Origin: UBA966 sp046350355
GTDB taxonomy: Bacteria > Planctomycetota > Phycisphaerae > Phycisphaerales > SM1A02
Direction of reading: 5' to 3'
Length of the DNA stretch: 64,000 nt
NCBI GenBank assembly: GCA_046350355.1
Contig: JAXMAN010000002.1
Location: 372,001-436,000 of the forward strand
Position numbers and translations under genes: made by a program. Shown in pieces: positions 30,562-39,944 of this stretch. The notes below the pieces were generated by a model. That model had not been told where the DNA came from. It was given only the letters and a program-made list of their open reading frames with translations, and ran no database searches. Position 1 is the stretch's first letter, and each line of letters starts with the position of its first letter.

Positions 30562-32619
30562 ATGCCTGCACGAACCACCCCCTCAAAGGCGCGCCGCGGC
30601 GCGCGCCGCCCCATCGAGGCCTCCGACCTGCTCCGCCTGGTGGCCGTCTCCGACGCGCAGATGAGCCCCGACGGCGAGAGCGTGCTCGTGCAGCGGCGCA
30701 CCGTCGGCGCGCGCAACGCCTACGAGACCTCGCTCTGGATCGCCGACGCGGCGGGCCGGCGCGCGGCGCGCGCGCTGACGCGCGGACCCAAGGACGCGGG
30801 CGGACGCTTCAGCCCCGACGGCTCGACGGTCGCCTTCGTGCGCACCGACGCGAGGCGCGGCGTGGAGATCGCGCTCGTCGCCGCGCGCGGCGGCGCGGTG
30901 CGCACGCTCGCGCGGCTGGGACGCGGCGTGGCGCGCGACCTGACGTGGAGCCCGTGCGGGACCAAGCTCGCGTACGCGTGGCGTCCCGCGGACCCCGCGG
31001 ACGCCCCCGAGGCCGTGAAGGCGCGCGCGAAGGCGGGGCTCTCGACGCCCCCGCGCGAGATCGACGACGCGTGGTACCGCCTCGACGGCGACGGGTACTT
31101 CCTGGGCCGGCGCTTCGCGCTGCATGTGCTCGAGGTGCGCTCGCGCCGCAGCGCGTGCGTCTTCGACCGCGACACGCTGGGGATGTTCAGCTACGACTGG
31201 GCGCCCGACGGCTCCGCGCTGGTCGTCGCGGCCAACGACGATCCGCGCGCGCTCTGGAAGCCCGCGGCGACGGCGCTCTTCGTGGTGACGCTGCGCGGCC
31301 TGCAGGGGATCCCGATGCGCCTGAAGGGGCTGCCCGAGGGCCCGAAGTCGAACCCGCGCTGGAGCCCCGACGGCATGTGCATCGCCTACGCGGGGCGCGC
31401 CGGGACCGACGACGCGTACAGCACGCGCAACATGGAGCTGTGGTGCTACGACCTGCGCGTGCAGCGCGCCAGGAGCCTGACCGCACGCACCGACTACTGC
31501 ATGCAGGCAGCGACGCTCACGGACTCCGCCGAGGCCTCCTTCGACCCGCAGATCCGCTGGTTCCCCGACGCGAGCGCGATCTTCTTCCGCGTCGGCTGGC
31601 AGGGCAGCGGCCGCATCGCCAGCGTCCCCGCCGACGGCGGCGCGGTCGCCTTCCACGACGAGCCCGGCAGCGAGTGCGCGATCGGCACCTTCAGCGCCGA
31701 CGGCTGCCGCCTGGCGGTCGTGCGCTCGACGCCGGTGCAGCCGGTCGAGGCGTTCGTGCTCGAGGTGCAGGGGAGCGTCTTCCCCGCCACGCGCGTGACG
31801 CGCTTCAACGACGCGCTCGTCGCGAAGCTCGACCTCGTCGAGCCGCAGGAGCGCTGGCTCACCGCGCGCGACGGCCACCGCGTGCAGTGCTGGGTGCTGC
31901 GCCCGCGCGGCGTGCGCGGCCGCGCGCCGGCGGTGCTGGAGATCCACGGCGGCCCGCACGCGCAGTACGGCCTCACCTTCTTCCACGAGATGCAGCTCCT
32001 GTGCGCGCAGGGCTACAGCGTCTGGTTCTCCAACCCGCGCGGCTCCAAGGGCTACGGCCGCGCGCACACCGAGGCGATCCGCGGCAAGTGGGGGACCAAG
32101 GACTGGACCGACATCCAGGCGGTGCTCGCGGCGATGCGCGCCGACGCGCAGACCGACCGCGCGCGCATCGGCATCATGGGCGGCTCCTACGGCGGCTACA
32201 TGACCAACTGGGCGATCGCCCACGACCAGGGCTTCGCGGGCGCGATCACCGACCGCTGCGTGAGCAACCTCGTCAGCCACGCCGGCAACAGCGACCACCC
32301 CGAGGTGCCGGACCGCTACTGGCCCGGCGCGCCCTGGGCGCGGCCGCAGGCGCTCTGGCGCGCGAGCCCGATCGCGCACTTCGCCCGCGTCCGCACGCCG
32401 ACGCTCGTCATCCACAGCGAGGGGGACCTGCGCTGCAACATCGAGCAGGGCGAGCAGATCTACACCGCCCTCTGCACGCTGGGCGTCCCGGCGCGCTTCG
32501 TGCGGTATCCGCGCGAATCCAGCCACGGGATGAGCCGCGCGGGCCCGCCGGACCTGCGCCTGCACCGCCTGGGCGAGATCGTGCGCTGGTGGGCGCGTCA
32601 CCTGGGCCGGCGCGCCTAG
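30562..32619 (+). CDS. prolyl oligopeptidase-family (S9) serine peptidase
   Basis: 685 residues: an N-terminal beta-propeller (about 20-420, with SPDGESVLVQRRT, FSPDGSTVAFVRT and WSPDGMCIAYAGRAG blade signatures) followed by an alpha/beta hydrolase domain. The nucleophile is Ser542 in GIMGGSYGGYMTNW; an Asp in TLVIHSEGDLRCNIEQ and a His in ESSHGMSRAGPP complete the triad. PAVLEIHGGPHAQYG is the oxyanion-loop block. No signal peptide is seen, so it is probably cytosolic. Acylaminoacyl-peptidase or oligopeptidase B-like activity is likely but the precise specificity is unknown. A folate gene follows after 12 nt, so a shared transcript is likely. Confidence 0.92.
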   Translation: MPARTTPSKARRGARRPIEASDLLRLVAVSDAQMSPDGESVLVQRRTVGARNAYETSLWIADAAGRRAARALTRGPKDAGGRFSPDGSTVAFVRTDARRGVEIALVAARGGAVRTLARLGRGVARDLTWSPCGTKLAYAWRPADPADAPEAVKARAKAGLSTPPREIDDAWYRLDGDGYFLGRRFALHVLEVRSRRSACVFDRDTLGMFSYDWAPDGSALVVAANDDPRALWKPAATALFVVTLRGLQGIPMRLKGLPEGPKSNPRWSPDGMCIAYAGRAGTDDAYSTRNMELWCYDLRVQRARSLTARTDYCMQAATLTDSAEASFDPQIRWFPDASAIFFRVGWQGSGRIASVPADGGAVAFHDEPGSECAIGTFSADGCRLAVVRSTPVQPVEAFVLEVQGSVFPATRVTRFNDALVAKLDLVEPQERWLTARDGHRVQCWVLRPRGVRGRAPAVLEIHGGPHAQYGLTFFHEMQLLCAQGYSVWFSNPRGSKGYGRAHTEAIRGKWGTKDWTDIQAVLAAMRADAQTDRARIGIMGGSYGGYMTNWAIAHDQGFAGAITDRCVSNLVSHAGNSDHPEVPDRYWPGAPWARPQALWRASPIAHFARVRTPTLVIHSEGDLRCNIEQGEQIYTALCTLGVPARFVRYPRESSHGMSRAGPPDLRLHRLGEIVRWWARHLGRRA

Positions 32620-32631
32620 ACTTTCCCTCCC

Positions 32632-33225
32632 ATGTCCGACACCAAGCCGACGCCCGAGCAGGCCCAGGAGCATGTCCGCGCCCTCCTCCGATTCATCGGG
32701 GAGGATCCGCGGCGCGAGGGGCTGCTGGACACCCCCGCGCGCGTCGTCAAGGCGATGAACGAGCACTTCTGGGGCTACGGCGCCGACCCCAACGAGCCGC
32801 TCACCCGCACCTTCTCCGAGGTCGAGGGGTACGACGAGCTCGTCCTGCTCTCGAACATCCAGGTGCACAGCCACTGCGAGCACCACATGGTGCCCTTCGT
32901 CGGCGTCGCGCATGTCGGGTACATCCCCAACGGCCGCGTCGTCGGGCTCTCCAAGCTCGCGCGCGTCGTGGACATCTTCTCCAAGCGCCTGCAGGTGCAG
33001 GAGAAGCTCACCGCGCAGATCGCGGGCGCGATCCACGAGGCGCTGCGCCCGACCGCCGTGGGCGTCGTCATCCAGGCGCGCCACTTCTGCATGTGCTACC
33101 GCGGCGTGCAGCAGCCCAACGCGATCACCACCACGAGCAAGCTCTACGGGACCTTCCTGAGCAACGCCGCGGCGCGCGCCGAGTTCTTCCAGCTCATCGG
33201 GACCACGCGCAGCGAGGCGCTGTGA
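32632..33225 (+). CDS. folE: GTP cyclohydrolase I
   Basis: 197 residues, the normal length. FolE turns GTP into 7,8-dihydroneopterin triphosphate, the first step to tetrahydrofolate. The N-terminal helix ALLRFIGEDPRREGLLDTPARV is conserved. QVHSHCEHHMVPFVGVAHVGYIPNGRVVGLSKLARVVD contains Cys and His residues that bind the zinc and the catalytic His. HFCMCYRGVQQPNA carries the second zinc Cys. folD lies about 7 kb further on, not adjacent. The stop overlaps the following ROK gene's GTG start (GTGA at 33222). Confidence 0.97.
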   Translation: MSDTKPTPEQAQEHVRALLRFIGEDPRREGLLDTPARVVKAMNEHFWGYGADPNEPLTRTFSEVEGYDELVLLSNIQVHSHCEHHMVPFVGVAHVGYIPNGRVVGLSKLARVVDIFSKRLQVQEKLTAQIAGAIHEALRPTAVGVVIQARHFCMCYRGVQQPNAITTTSKLYGTFLSNAAARAEFFQLIGTTRSEAL

Positions 33226-34145
33226 ACCGCATCGGCATCGACCTGGGCGGCACGAAGGCGGAGCTGCTGGCGCAGCGCGCCGACGGCTCGGTCGCGCTGC
33301 GCGAACGCGTTCCCTCGCCGACGCAGTACGGCGCGCTGCTCGAGGCGCTGGCGGCGCTGGTCGCGCGCGCGGATGCGGCGCTGGGCGCGGACGGCGCGGC
33401 GGGCGGCGCGCGCACCCCGGTGGGCGTCGGCGCGCCCGGATCGCCGAATCCCGCGACCGGGCTGCACCGCAACTCCAACCTGACCTGCATGAACGGGCGC
33501 CCCTTCGAGCGCGACCTCGCCGCCGCGCTGGGCCGTCCCGTGCGCGTGGTAAACGACGCGAACTGCCTCGCGCTGAGCGAGGCGATCGACGGCGCGGGGG
33601 CGGGCCTGGGTTCCGGTCGCGTCGTCTTCGGCGTGATCCTGGGGACGGGCGTCGGCGGCGGACTCGTCGTGGATGGCCGCGTCGTCGTCGGCCGCAACGG
33701 CGTCGGCGGAGAGTGGGGGCACAACCCGATGCCCGGCCTGGGCGACGCGGAGGCCGCGGCGCTCCCGTGCTACTGCGGCCGCTTCGGCTGCCTCGAGCAG
33801 TGCATCTCCGGGCCCGCGCTCGAGCGGCGCTACGCCGCGCAGGCGGGGGCGCACCTGCCGATGGCGCAGATCGCCGCGCGCGCCGGGAGCGATCCCGCGG
33901 CGGCGGCGCTGCTGGAGCACGCGGCGGGTTCCGTCGCGCGCGCGCTGGGCGTGGTCGTCAACCTCTGCGATCCGGACGCGATCGTGCTCGGCGGCGGGCT
34001 GAGCAACATCCCGGGACTCGCCGAGCGCGTGGAGGCGCTCCTGCCGCGCTGGGTCTTCAGCGATGCGTGCTCGACGCCGGTGCGCCGCGCGCAGCACGGC
34101 GACAGCAGCGGCATCCGCGGCGCGCTGCGGCTCTTCGACGCGTGA
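33222..34145 (+). CDS. ROK-family sugar kinase
   Basis: About 307 residues starting at GTG 33222, overlapping the folE stop. ROK kinases phosphorylate glucose, N-acetylglucosamine, N-acetylmannosamine or fructose. IGIDLGGTKAELLA is the N-terminal phosphate-binding loop. VRVVNDANCLALSEAI contains the catalytic Asp. VILGTGVGGGLVVDG, GGEWGHNP with the zinc His, and CYCGRFGCLEQCISGPALE (the ROK zinc cysteines) are complete. DAIVLGGGLSN completes the actin-like fold. There is no N-terminal HTH, so it is an enzyme and not a ROK repressor. The substrate is not determined; GlcNAc or glucose are most likely. Confidence 0.93.
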   Translation: MNRIGIDLGGTKAELLAQRADGSVALRERVPSPTQYGALLEALAALVARADAALGADGAAGGARTPVGVGAPGSPNPATGLHRNSNLTCMNGRPFERDLAAALGRPVRVVNDANCLALSEAIDGAGAGLGSGRVVFGVILGTGVGGGLVVDGRVVVGRNGVGGEWGHNPMPGLGDAEAAALPCYCGRFGCLEQCISGPALERRYAAQAGAHLPMAQIAARAGSDPAAAALLEHAAGSVARALGVVVNLCDPDAIVLGGGLSNIPGLAERVEALLPRWVFSDACSTPVRRAQHGDSSGIRGALRLFDA

Positions 34146-34194
34146 CGGCGGCGCGCGACGCGCGCGACGCGCCCCGCGCCCCCGCGCCCGCGCG

Positions 34195-35268
34195 CTAGAC
34201 CTCGACCTCGCGTCCCTGCGCGCTCGAGCGGTAGAGCGCCTCGATCACGGCCTGCACGGCGCGGCCGGCGCGCGCGTCGGCGTGCGGGGCCTTCCCCTCC
34301 TCGACCATCGCGCGGAACATGCGGTACTGCTCGTCCCACGCGGCGTGCTCGGTGTTGCCCGCCTGGATCTCGGGGACGATGTCGGCGACGCGCCGCTCGC
34401 ACTCGGTCGCGATCGAGAGCTCCTTGCCGAAGATCGGGAAGAAGCAGCCGCCCTGGTCGCCGAAGAGGGTGATGCCGTTGGCCATCCTGCGCTCGTCGAC
34501 GTTCATCGCCCAGGTGACGTTGAGCTCGATGGTGAGCCCGCCCGCGCAGCGGACGAGCGCGGTGGCGTGGTCCTCGACGTCGCAGACGCCCTCGAGCTTC
34601 GGCGGGCCCGCCCACATGTCGGTGTAGACGTAGTCGGCCATGCGGCGGCCGAAGTTGGCGTAGGTCGCGCCGCTGACGCGCTCCGCCTTGGCGTTGCCGG
34701 CGAGGTAGAGCGAGAGGTCCAGCACGTGCACGCCCAGGTCGATGAGCGGTCCGCCGCCGGACATCGCCTTGGTCGTGAACCAGCCGCCCAGCCCCGGGAC
34801 GCCGCGGCGGCGGTAGAGGCTGCACTTGATGTGGTACAGGCGGCCCAGGCGTCCGGCGTCGATGAAGTGCTTCACCGCGCGGCTGGCGGGGGTGCCGCGG
34901 CAGACGAAGCCCATCTGCAGGCGCCCCTTGGTGCGCTCCAGGGTCGCGATGATCTGGTCGCACTCGGCGACGCTCATCGCCATCGGCTTCTCGAGGAAGA
35001 CGCACTTGCCCGCCTCGAGCGCCTGGCAGGCGACCTGCGCGTGGCTCACGTTGGGGACGGCGACGACGACGGCGTCGATCTCGCGCATCGCCAGCAGCTC
35101 CTGCACGGAGCCGCAGACCTTCGCGCCGGAGTGGCGGCGCCCGAACGCCTCGCCCTTGGCGGGGTTCACGTCCCAGCAGCCCAGGATGGGGATGCCCGCG
35201 CGCGTGGCGGTCTCCGCGTGCACGTTGCCGATCGCTCCCGCGCCGATGATGCCGAGCCTCATAGCCAT
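34195..35268 (-). CDS. Gfo/Idh/MocA-family NAD(P)-dependent oxidoreductase
   Basis: About 357 residues. The start can be 35268 or 35262 (MAMRLG or MRLG). The Rossmann motif LGIIGAGAIGNVHAE is at the extreme N-terminus. CVFLEKPMAMSVAECDQII carries the EKP lysine that acts in catalysis. The C-terminal part keeps GGGPLIDLGVHVLDLSLYLAG with the family His and Asp. Members oxidise or reduce sugars, inositol, biliverdin and other polyols, and planctomycetes have many paralogs of unknown substrate. Divergent from the DadA-like gene with 45 nt between starts, so a shared promoter region is likely. Confidence 0.92.
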   Translation of the reverse strand: MAMRLGIIGAGAIGNVHAETATRAGIPILGCWDVNPAKGEAFGRRHSGAKVCGSVQELLAMREIDAVVVAVPNVSHAQVACQALEAGKCVFLEKPMAMSVAECDQIIATLERTKGRLQMGFVCRGTPASRAVKHFIDAGRLGRLYHIKCSLYRRRGVPGLGGWFTTKAMSGGGPLIDLGVHVLDLSLYLAGNAKAERVSGATYANFGRRMADYVYTDMWAGPPKLEGVCDVEDHATALVRCAGGLTIELNVTWAMNVDERRMANGITLFGDQGGCFFPIFGKELSIATECERRVADIVPEIQAGNTEHAAWDEQYRMFRAMVEEGKAPHADARAGRAVQAVIEALYRSSAQGREVEV

Positions 35269-35313
35269 AGGGCGCGCACGATAGCCGCGCCGCGCCCCCG
35301 ATACGATCCGCGC

Positions 35314-36609
35314 ATGGCATCGGACCGGACCGTGGTCGTCGGCGCGGGCATCGTCGGGCTGTGCACGGCCTACTTCCTGGCGCGCGCCGGACGGCGCGTC
35401 GTCGTCGTCGACCGCGAGCCGGTGGGGGAGGGCGCCAGCGGCGGCAACGCCGGGCTCCTCTCCATCGGCCACTACCCGCTCACGCGCCCCGGGGTGAGCT
35501 GGCGCGGGCTGCGCTGGATGTTCGACCGCAGCGCGCCACTCTTCATCCGCCCGCGTCCCGATCCCACGCTCATCTCCTGGCTGTGGGACTTCCACCGCCA
35601 CTGCAACCAGCGCTGGCTCGACCGCTGCATGAAGAGCCTCTGCGAGATGGGCTTCCCGACGCTCGCGCTCTTCGAGGAGATCATCGCGAAGGAGGGGATC
35701 AGCTGCGACTACCGCCGCGACGGCTGGCTGGATGTCGTGATGCGCGCCGAGAACCTGCCGCACGCCGAGGCCGAGGCGAAGGCGCTCGTCCCGCACGGCT
35801 ACCGCTACCAGATGCTCACCGGCGACGAGCTGCGCGCGCGCAGCCCCTGCTTCAGCGACGAGGTCGCCGGCGCCGTCTGGTACACGGACAGCGCGCACTG
35901 CCATCCGCGCGACTTCATGCTGGGCCTCGCGCGCGCGTGCGAGCGCCACGGCGTCGAGCTGCACATCGGCCCGGAGGTCGTTGGCATCGCGCGCGACCGC
36001 GCGGGCGACGCGGCCGGGGTGCTCTGCAGCGACGGCGCGCACCTGGCGGGCTCGAGCGTCGTCGTCGCCGCGGGCGTCTGGAGCGGGACGCTCGGACCGA
36101 GCATGGGGATGGACATCCCGATGCAGGGCGCGCGCGGCTACCACCTGCAGTACGAGGACATCCCGCAGCTTCCCTTCACCGGATGCGTGCTGCACGAGAC
36201 CTTCGTCGCGGTCACGCCGATGCGCGACCAGCTCCGCCTGGCCGGGACGCTCGAGATCCAGGAGCTGGGCAAGCCGTGGATGCGCAACCGGCTGGCGATG
36301 CTCTCCACGGGCGCGCAGCGCTACCTGCGCGGCATCGACCAGGGGCGCGTCGTCGCGGAGTGGGCGGGCTACCGGCCCTGCACCTCCGACGGCATGCCGG
36401 TGATCGGCGCGGTCCCCGGCACGCGCGGGCTCTTCATCGGCACGGGCCACGCGATGATGGGCATGACGCTCGGCCCCGTGAGCGCGCGCGCGATCGCGGA
36501 CCTCGTGCTCGGCAAGCGCCCGGCGATCGACCTGGAACTCTGCGATCCCGCGCGCTACGCGGCGGGGGCGCTCGCGGGCGCCTCGCCGGCGATGGCGGGG
36601 GCGGACTGA
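35314..36609 (+). CDS. FAD-dependent D-amino-acid dehydrogenase/oxidase-like (DAO family)
   Basis: 431 residues from the ATG at 35314. TVVVGAGIVGLCTAYFLARAG is the FAD Rossmann loop, followed by VVVVDREPVGEGASGGNAG with the flavin-binding acidic residue. The middle resembles DadA (SWLWDFHRHCNQRWLDRC), and the C-terminus has GYRPCTSDGMPVIGAVPGTRGLFIGTGHAMMGM, the typical second flavin contact. The DadA subfamily oxidises D-amino acids or, in relatives, proline betaines or glycine derivatives. With dapF and peptidoglycan genes elsewhere in the window, recycling of D-amino acids is possible, but the substrate is not shown by sequence. Confidence 0.9.
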   Translation: MASDRTVVVGAGIVGLCTAYFLARAGRRVVVVDREPVGEGASGGNAGLLSIGHYPLTRPGVSWRGLRWMFDRSAPLFIRPRPDPTLISWLWDFHRHCNQRWLDRCMKSLCEMGFPTLALFEEIIAKEGISCDYRRDGWLDVVMRAENLPHAEAEAKALVPHGYRYQMLTGDELRARSPCFSDEVAGAVWYTDSAHCHPRDFMLGLARACERHGVELHIGPEVVGIARDRAGDAAGVLCSDGAHLAGSSVVVAAGVWSGTLGPSMGMDIPMQGARGYHLQYEDIPQLPFTGCVLHETFVAVTPMRDQLRLAGTLEIQELGKPWMRNRLAMLSTGAQRYLRGIDQGRVVAEWAGYRPCTSDGMPVIGAVPGTRGLFIGTGHAMMGMTLGPVSARAIADLVLGKRPAIDLELCDPARYAAGALAGASPAMAGAD

Positions 36610-36673
36610 GCGCGGAGACGGCGGGCGCGGGCCGCCGGGCGCGGCGCGCCCGACGACCCACGCCCCGCATCCG

Positions 36674-37834
36674 TCACGACTTGCCGGCGGGCTTGGTCTC
36701 GGCGGACTTCGCGTCCGCGGACTTCGCGTCCCCCGACTCGCCGGAGGCCTTCGCCTCGTACTCCTTCACCTGGCGCTCGAGGTCGGCGACCCAGTCCTTG
36801 GCGTCGTCGCCGTAGCTGCGCGCGGCGTCCGCGGCGCGGCGGCCGTACTCGACCGCGTGCGCGTAGTCGCCCTTGAGGCTGTAGCCGTAGGCGAGCTCGG
36901 AGAGGATCGCCGGGTGCACCGGATCCTTGCTCTCGAGGGACGACTGCAGGTAGCCGAGGGCGACGTCGACGCGCCGGTCGGCGACGTCGGGGGTGCGCAG
37001 GATCATCTGGCCCAGGAGCGGACGCAGGTCGGGCTTGTCCGTGGCGACCTGCGCGGCGAGCGCGTAGCCGTCGGCGGCGCGGCCGGCCATGAGCATGACC
37101 TGCATGCGCTGCGCCTGCAGGATCGGCTGGTCGTCCGCGGGGGCGGCCTTCACCTGCTCCTCCAGCAGCGAAAGGGCGCGGTTCCAGTCCTTGGCGTCGA
37201 GCGCGCTCGCGAGCGCGCGCTCGCCGGCGCGCGCCTTCGCCTGCGCCTGCGCCGCCTTCTCCGAGGCGATCTTCTCCGTGGCGAGGTCCCACTTGCCGTC
37301 GAGGATCTTCTCCAGCGGCGCGTCCATCTCCATCGGATGGCCGATCCACTGCACGGTGCCGTCCTTCACGATGAACGCGGTGGGGATGCCGTTCTGGCCC
37401 GCGGCCTCCATGTAGGCCTTGTGGGTCGAGCGGTCGGGATCGGTCGCGAGGATGTACTGCGCCTTCTCCTGCCACTCGGGCTTCTCGAGGAAGCTGGTGA
37501 CCTTCTCGAGCTTCTCGTCGGAGATGCCGACCACGACGAGTCCCTTGTCCTTGAACTTCTTCGCGGTCGCGGTGAGGTGCGGCATGCTCTGGCGGCAGGG
37601 GCCGCACCAGGTCGCCCAGAACTCGACGACGTAGGTCTTGCCGGGCTCGAAGAACTTCGGCGCGTCGCCGCGCACGAAGTTGGAGATCTCGGGGACCGGC
37701 GCCTTGGAGCCGACGGTGAGGAGGTCTGCGGCGGGCGCGGCGGCGGGGGCCTGGTCCGCAGCGGGCGCGGGCTTCGCGTCGCCGGCGGGCGGCGCGAGCA
37801 GCAGGAGCGAGGAGACGGTCAGGATCGCGAGCAT
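36674..37834 (-). CDS. exported TlpA-like thioredoxin with C-terminal helical tail (paralog 1)
   Basis: 386 residues from 37834. A short hydrophobic N-terminus (LAILTVSSLLLLAPPAG) looks like a signal peptide, followed by an Ala/Pro linker. The redoxin domain has YVVEFWATWCGPCRQSMPHL with Cys77 and Cys80, VVVGISDEKLEKV, and the cis-Pro region NGIPTAFIVKDGTVQWIGHP. After about residue 205 comes an Ala/Lys-rich helical region resembling tetratricopeptide repeats (ERALASALDAKDWNRALSLLEEQVK, ILSELAYGYSLKGDYAHAVEYG), ending in a low-complexity Ser/Asp/Ala/Lys tail. It likely acts in the periplasm as a disulfide reductase or resistance-type thioredoxin. It is almost identical in its N-terminal domain to the gene at 37944-39944, from which a terminator separates it. 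Confidence 0.87.
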   Translation of the reverse strand: MLAILTVSSLLLLAPPAGDAKPAPAADQAPAAAPAADLLTVGSKAPVPEISNFVRGDAPKFFEPGKTYVVEFWATWCGPCRQSMPHLTATAKKFKDKGLVVVGISDEKLEKVTSFLEKPEWQEKAQYILATDPDRSTHKAYMEAAGQNGIPTAFIVKDGTVQWIGHPMEMDAPLEKILDGKWDLATEKIASEKAAQAQAKARAGERALASALDAKDWNRALSLLEEQVKAAPADDQPILQAQRMQVMLMAGRAADGYALAAQVATDKPDLRPLLGQMILRTPDVADRRVDVALGYLQSSLESKDPVHPAILSELAYGYSLKGDYAHAVEYGRRAADAARSYGDDAKDWVADLERQVKEYEAKASGESGDAKSADAKSAETKPAGKS

Positions 37835-37888
37835 GGTGGTGTCCGGGGTGCGGGTTGCGGCGGCCGGCGCGCGCGGCGCGCCGGCGTG

Positions 37889-37938
37889 AAAAAGAGGGAC
37901 GCGGCGCGGGGCGCTGGTGTTCGCCCCGCGCCGCGTCC
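37889..37938 (-). terminator. intrinsic terminator between the two thioredoxin-like genes
   Basis: A perfect 17-bp GC stem (37897-37913 with 37922-37938) with an 8-nt loop, followed on the minus strand by CTCTTTTTC (37889-37896). It closes the upstream paralog (37944-39944) and separates it from the next gene at 37834. Confidence 0.92.
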
Positions 37939-37943
37939 GCGGA

Positions 37944-39944
37944 TCACTTCGGAGAGCTGGGGGTGGTCGCCGGCGCGGTCGTGCCGGTGCCGGTGGTGGT
38001 GCGCGGGGTCGTGGTGATCGGAGCGCTCGGGGGGGCGGTCTTGGGAGCGCCGCCCGCGGGCGCGCCATTCTTGACGGCGTTCGCCGGCGGGGCGGTGGGA
38101 TCCATCACCTTCATGATGGCCTGGTTCATCGCCTGCGCGAAGGCCATCTGCGCCTCCTCGGCCGTCGGGAACTTGCCCGCGCGGACATCGGTGGCGGTGG
38201 TCTCGGCGGCCGACTTCACGGCGGAGCGCATGCTGCCGCCGAGCATGTTGGCCATCATCGCCATCTGCTGCCCGTTGCGGCCGCCGCCGGTGGCCTTGTC
38301 GAAGTCGAAGAACCACTTCTCGTTCACCTTGATCAGGGGCACGCCCTGGCCGACGTTCTTGCCGTCCTTGTCGGTGTACGAGACCAGCGCGGTCGCGGCC
38401 TCGACCGCGCTCGCCTTGAAGGTGCCGCCCTCGGCGCCCGCGGGGATGTTGAACATGCCGCCGATCGGACGCTTGTACTTCTCGACGAGCGCGGCGACCA
38501 TCGGCTGCATGTCCTCCATGATGGCGGAGGTGACGCGCAGCGTCAGCTTGCTGTCATCGGTGCCCGCGTGCATCGCGCGCACCATGCGGCCCGCGGCGTT
38601 GGGGTCGGTCGCGAGCGTGGGCAGGAAGGTCACCATCTCCTCGACGCTCACGAAGCCCTCCTCCTTCACCTCGGGGAAGGCCTTCTGCGCCTCGGGCCCG
38701 AGGGTCGAGGCGGGCGGCGCGACCGGCGTGACCGGGACGTTGCCGGCGCCCTTGGGAGCGGCGGGGGGAGCCTTCGGGGCGTCCTGCGCGGGGTGGAAGG
38801 CGGTCTTGGTCGTCGGCTGCTTCGGCGCCGCGGAGTTGGGCTTGGGGGCCTCGTTCTTCTCGTACCGCTCGAGCGTGGACTGCAGCTCCTTCGCCTGGGC
38901 GACGTCGGACTTCTCGATCGCGGACTTCTGCGTCGAGATCGCCTTGGCCTTGTCGCCGTTCTCCCAGTACGCGCGCGCGAGCGTGTCCAGCACCGCGCCG
39001 TTGGAGCCGTTGGGGGCGTCCGCCGCGGTCTTGGCGATCTCGAGCGCGAGCGGGTAGTTGCGCTCCTTCACGCCCTTGTTGTCGAGGATGAACCACGCGA
39101 CCTCGTTGAGGGTCTCCGCGTCGGACTTGTTCGCCGCGGCGATCTCGCGCGCGACCTTCCAGGCGTCGTCGGGGTGGTTCGCGGCGGTCGCCAGCAGCCT
39201 GAAGAGGGTCATCTGCGCCATCGTCCGCGACTCGCCGGCCTCGGACTCCTGGACGTCCTTCTGCAGGCGGGCGATCACCGCGCTGTAGTCGCCGGACTTG
39301 GACGCGGCGGCCATCGCCGAGCGCATCTCCATCGCCCGGCGGGCCTGCGCCTGCTTGGGCTCGAAGGTCTTCTTGAAGGCCTGCAGGTCCCACTTGCCGT
39401 CGACGATCTGCGCGAGCGGCTCGTCCATCGTCATCGGATGGCCGATCCACTGCACGGTGCCGTCCTTGACGATGAAGGCGGTCGGGATGCCACCCTGCGC
39501 GGCAGCCTCCATGTACGCCTTGTGCGTCGAGCGGTCGGGATCGGTCGCGAGGATGTACTGCGCCTTCTCCTGCCACTCGGGCTGGTCGAGGAACTTGGTG
39601 ACGGTCTCGAGCTTCTCGTCGGAGACGCCGACGATGATCACGCCCTTGTCCTTGTACTTCTTGGAAGTCTCGGTCAGGTGCGGCATGCTCTGGCGGCAGG
39701 GGCCGCACCAGGTCGCCCAGAACTCGACGACGTAGACCTTGCCCGGCTCGAAGAACTTCGGCGCGTCGCCGCGCACGAAGTTGGAGATCTCGGGGGCCGG
39801 CGCCGGCGATCCGACGGTGAGCTCGCCCGCGGCGTGCGCGAGGCCCGCGATGCCCGCGGCCAGCGCGACGGCGGCCGCGGTCGGGAAGCGGCGTGCGAGG
39901 AGGTTGAGGACCGAGTCGTGACCGAGACGGTTGCTGGGGCGCAT
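37944..39944 (-). CDS. exported TlpA-like thioredoxin with long C-terminal extension (paralog 2)
   Basis: 666 residues from the ATG at 39944. The signal-like N-terminus is ARRFPTAAAVALAAGIAGLAHAAG. The thioredoxin fold has FWATWCGPCRQSMPHL (Cys80 and Cys83), VIIVGVSDEKLETV, GGIPTAFIVKDGTVQWIGHP, then a tetratricopeptide-like helical stretch (ETLNEVAWFILDNKG, ALDTLARAYWENGD). Beyond about residue 385 lies a Pro/Ala linker and a second globular part (VSVEEMVTFLPTLATDPN, SAIMEDMQPMVAALVEKYK, YTDKDGKNVGQGVPLIKVNEKWFFDF) that resembles a small nuclear-transport-factor-like domain. The tail is Pro/Thr-rich. It is the longer member of the pair. Redox partner unknown. Confidence 0.87.
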   Translation of the reverse strand: MRPSNRLGHDSVLNLLARRFPTAAAVALAAGIAGLAHAAGELTVGSPAPAPEISNFVRGDAPKFFEPGKVYVVEFWATWCGPCRQSMPHLTETSKKYKDKGVIIVGVSDEKLETVTKFLDQPEWQEKAQYILATDPDRSTHKAYMEAAAQGGIPTAFIVKDGTVQWIGHPMTMDEPLAQIVDGKWDLQAFKKTFEPKQAQARRAMEMRSAMAAASKSGDYSAVIARLQKDVQESEAGESRTMAQMTLFRLLATAANHPDDAWKVAREIAAANKSDAETLNEVAWFILDNKGVKERNYPLALEIAKTAADAPNGSNGAVLDTLARAYWENGDKAKAISTQKSAIEKSDVAQAKELQSTLERYEKNEAPKPNSAAPKQPTTKTAFHPAQDAPKAPPAAPKGAGNVPVTPVAPPASTLGPEAQKAFPEVKEEGFVSVEEMVTFLPTLATDPNAAGRMVRAMHAGTDDSKLTLRVTSAIMEDMQPMVAALVEKYKRPIGGMFNIPAGAEGGTFKASAVEAATALVSYTDKDGKNVGQGVPLIKVNEKWFFDFDKATGGGRNGQQMAMMANMLGGSMRSAVKSAAETTATDVRAGKFPTAEEAQMAFAQAMNQAIMKVMDPTAPPANAVKNGAPAGGAPKTAPPSAPITTTPRTTTGTGTTAPATTPSSPK

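Noticed and set aside
28692..33221. Long plus-strand frame running through glyS, the S9 peptidase and folE into the ROK gene
   Set aside because: Only the ROK part from 33222 has family motifs. The rest is shadow of genes in other frames.
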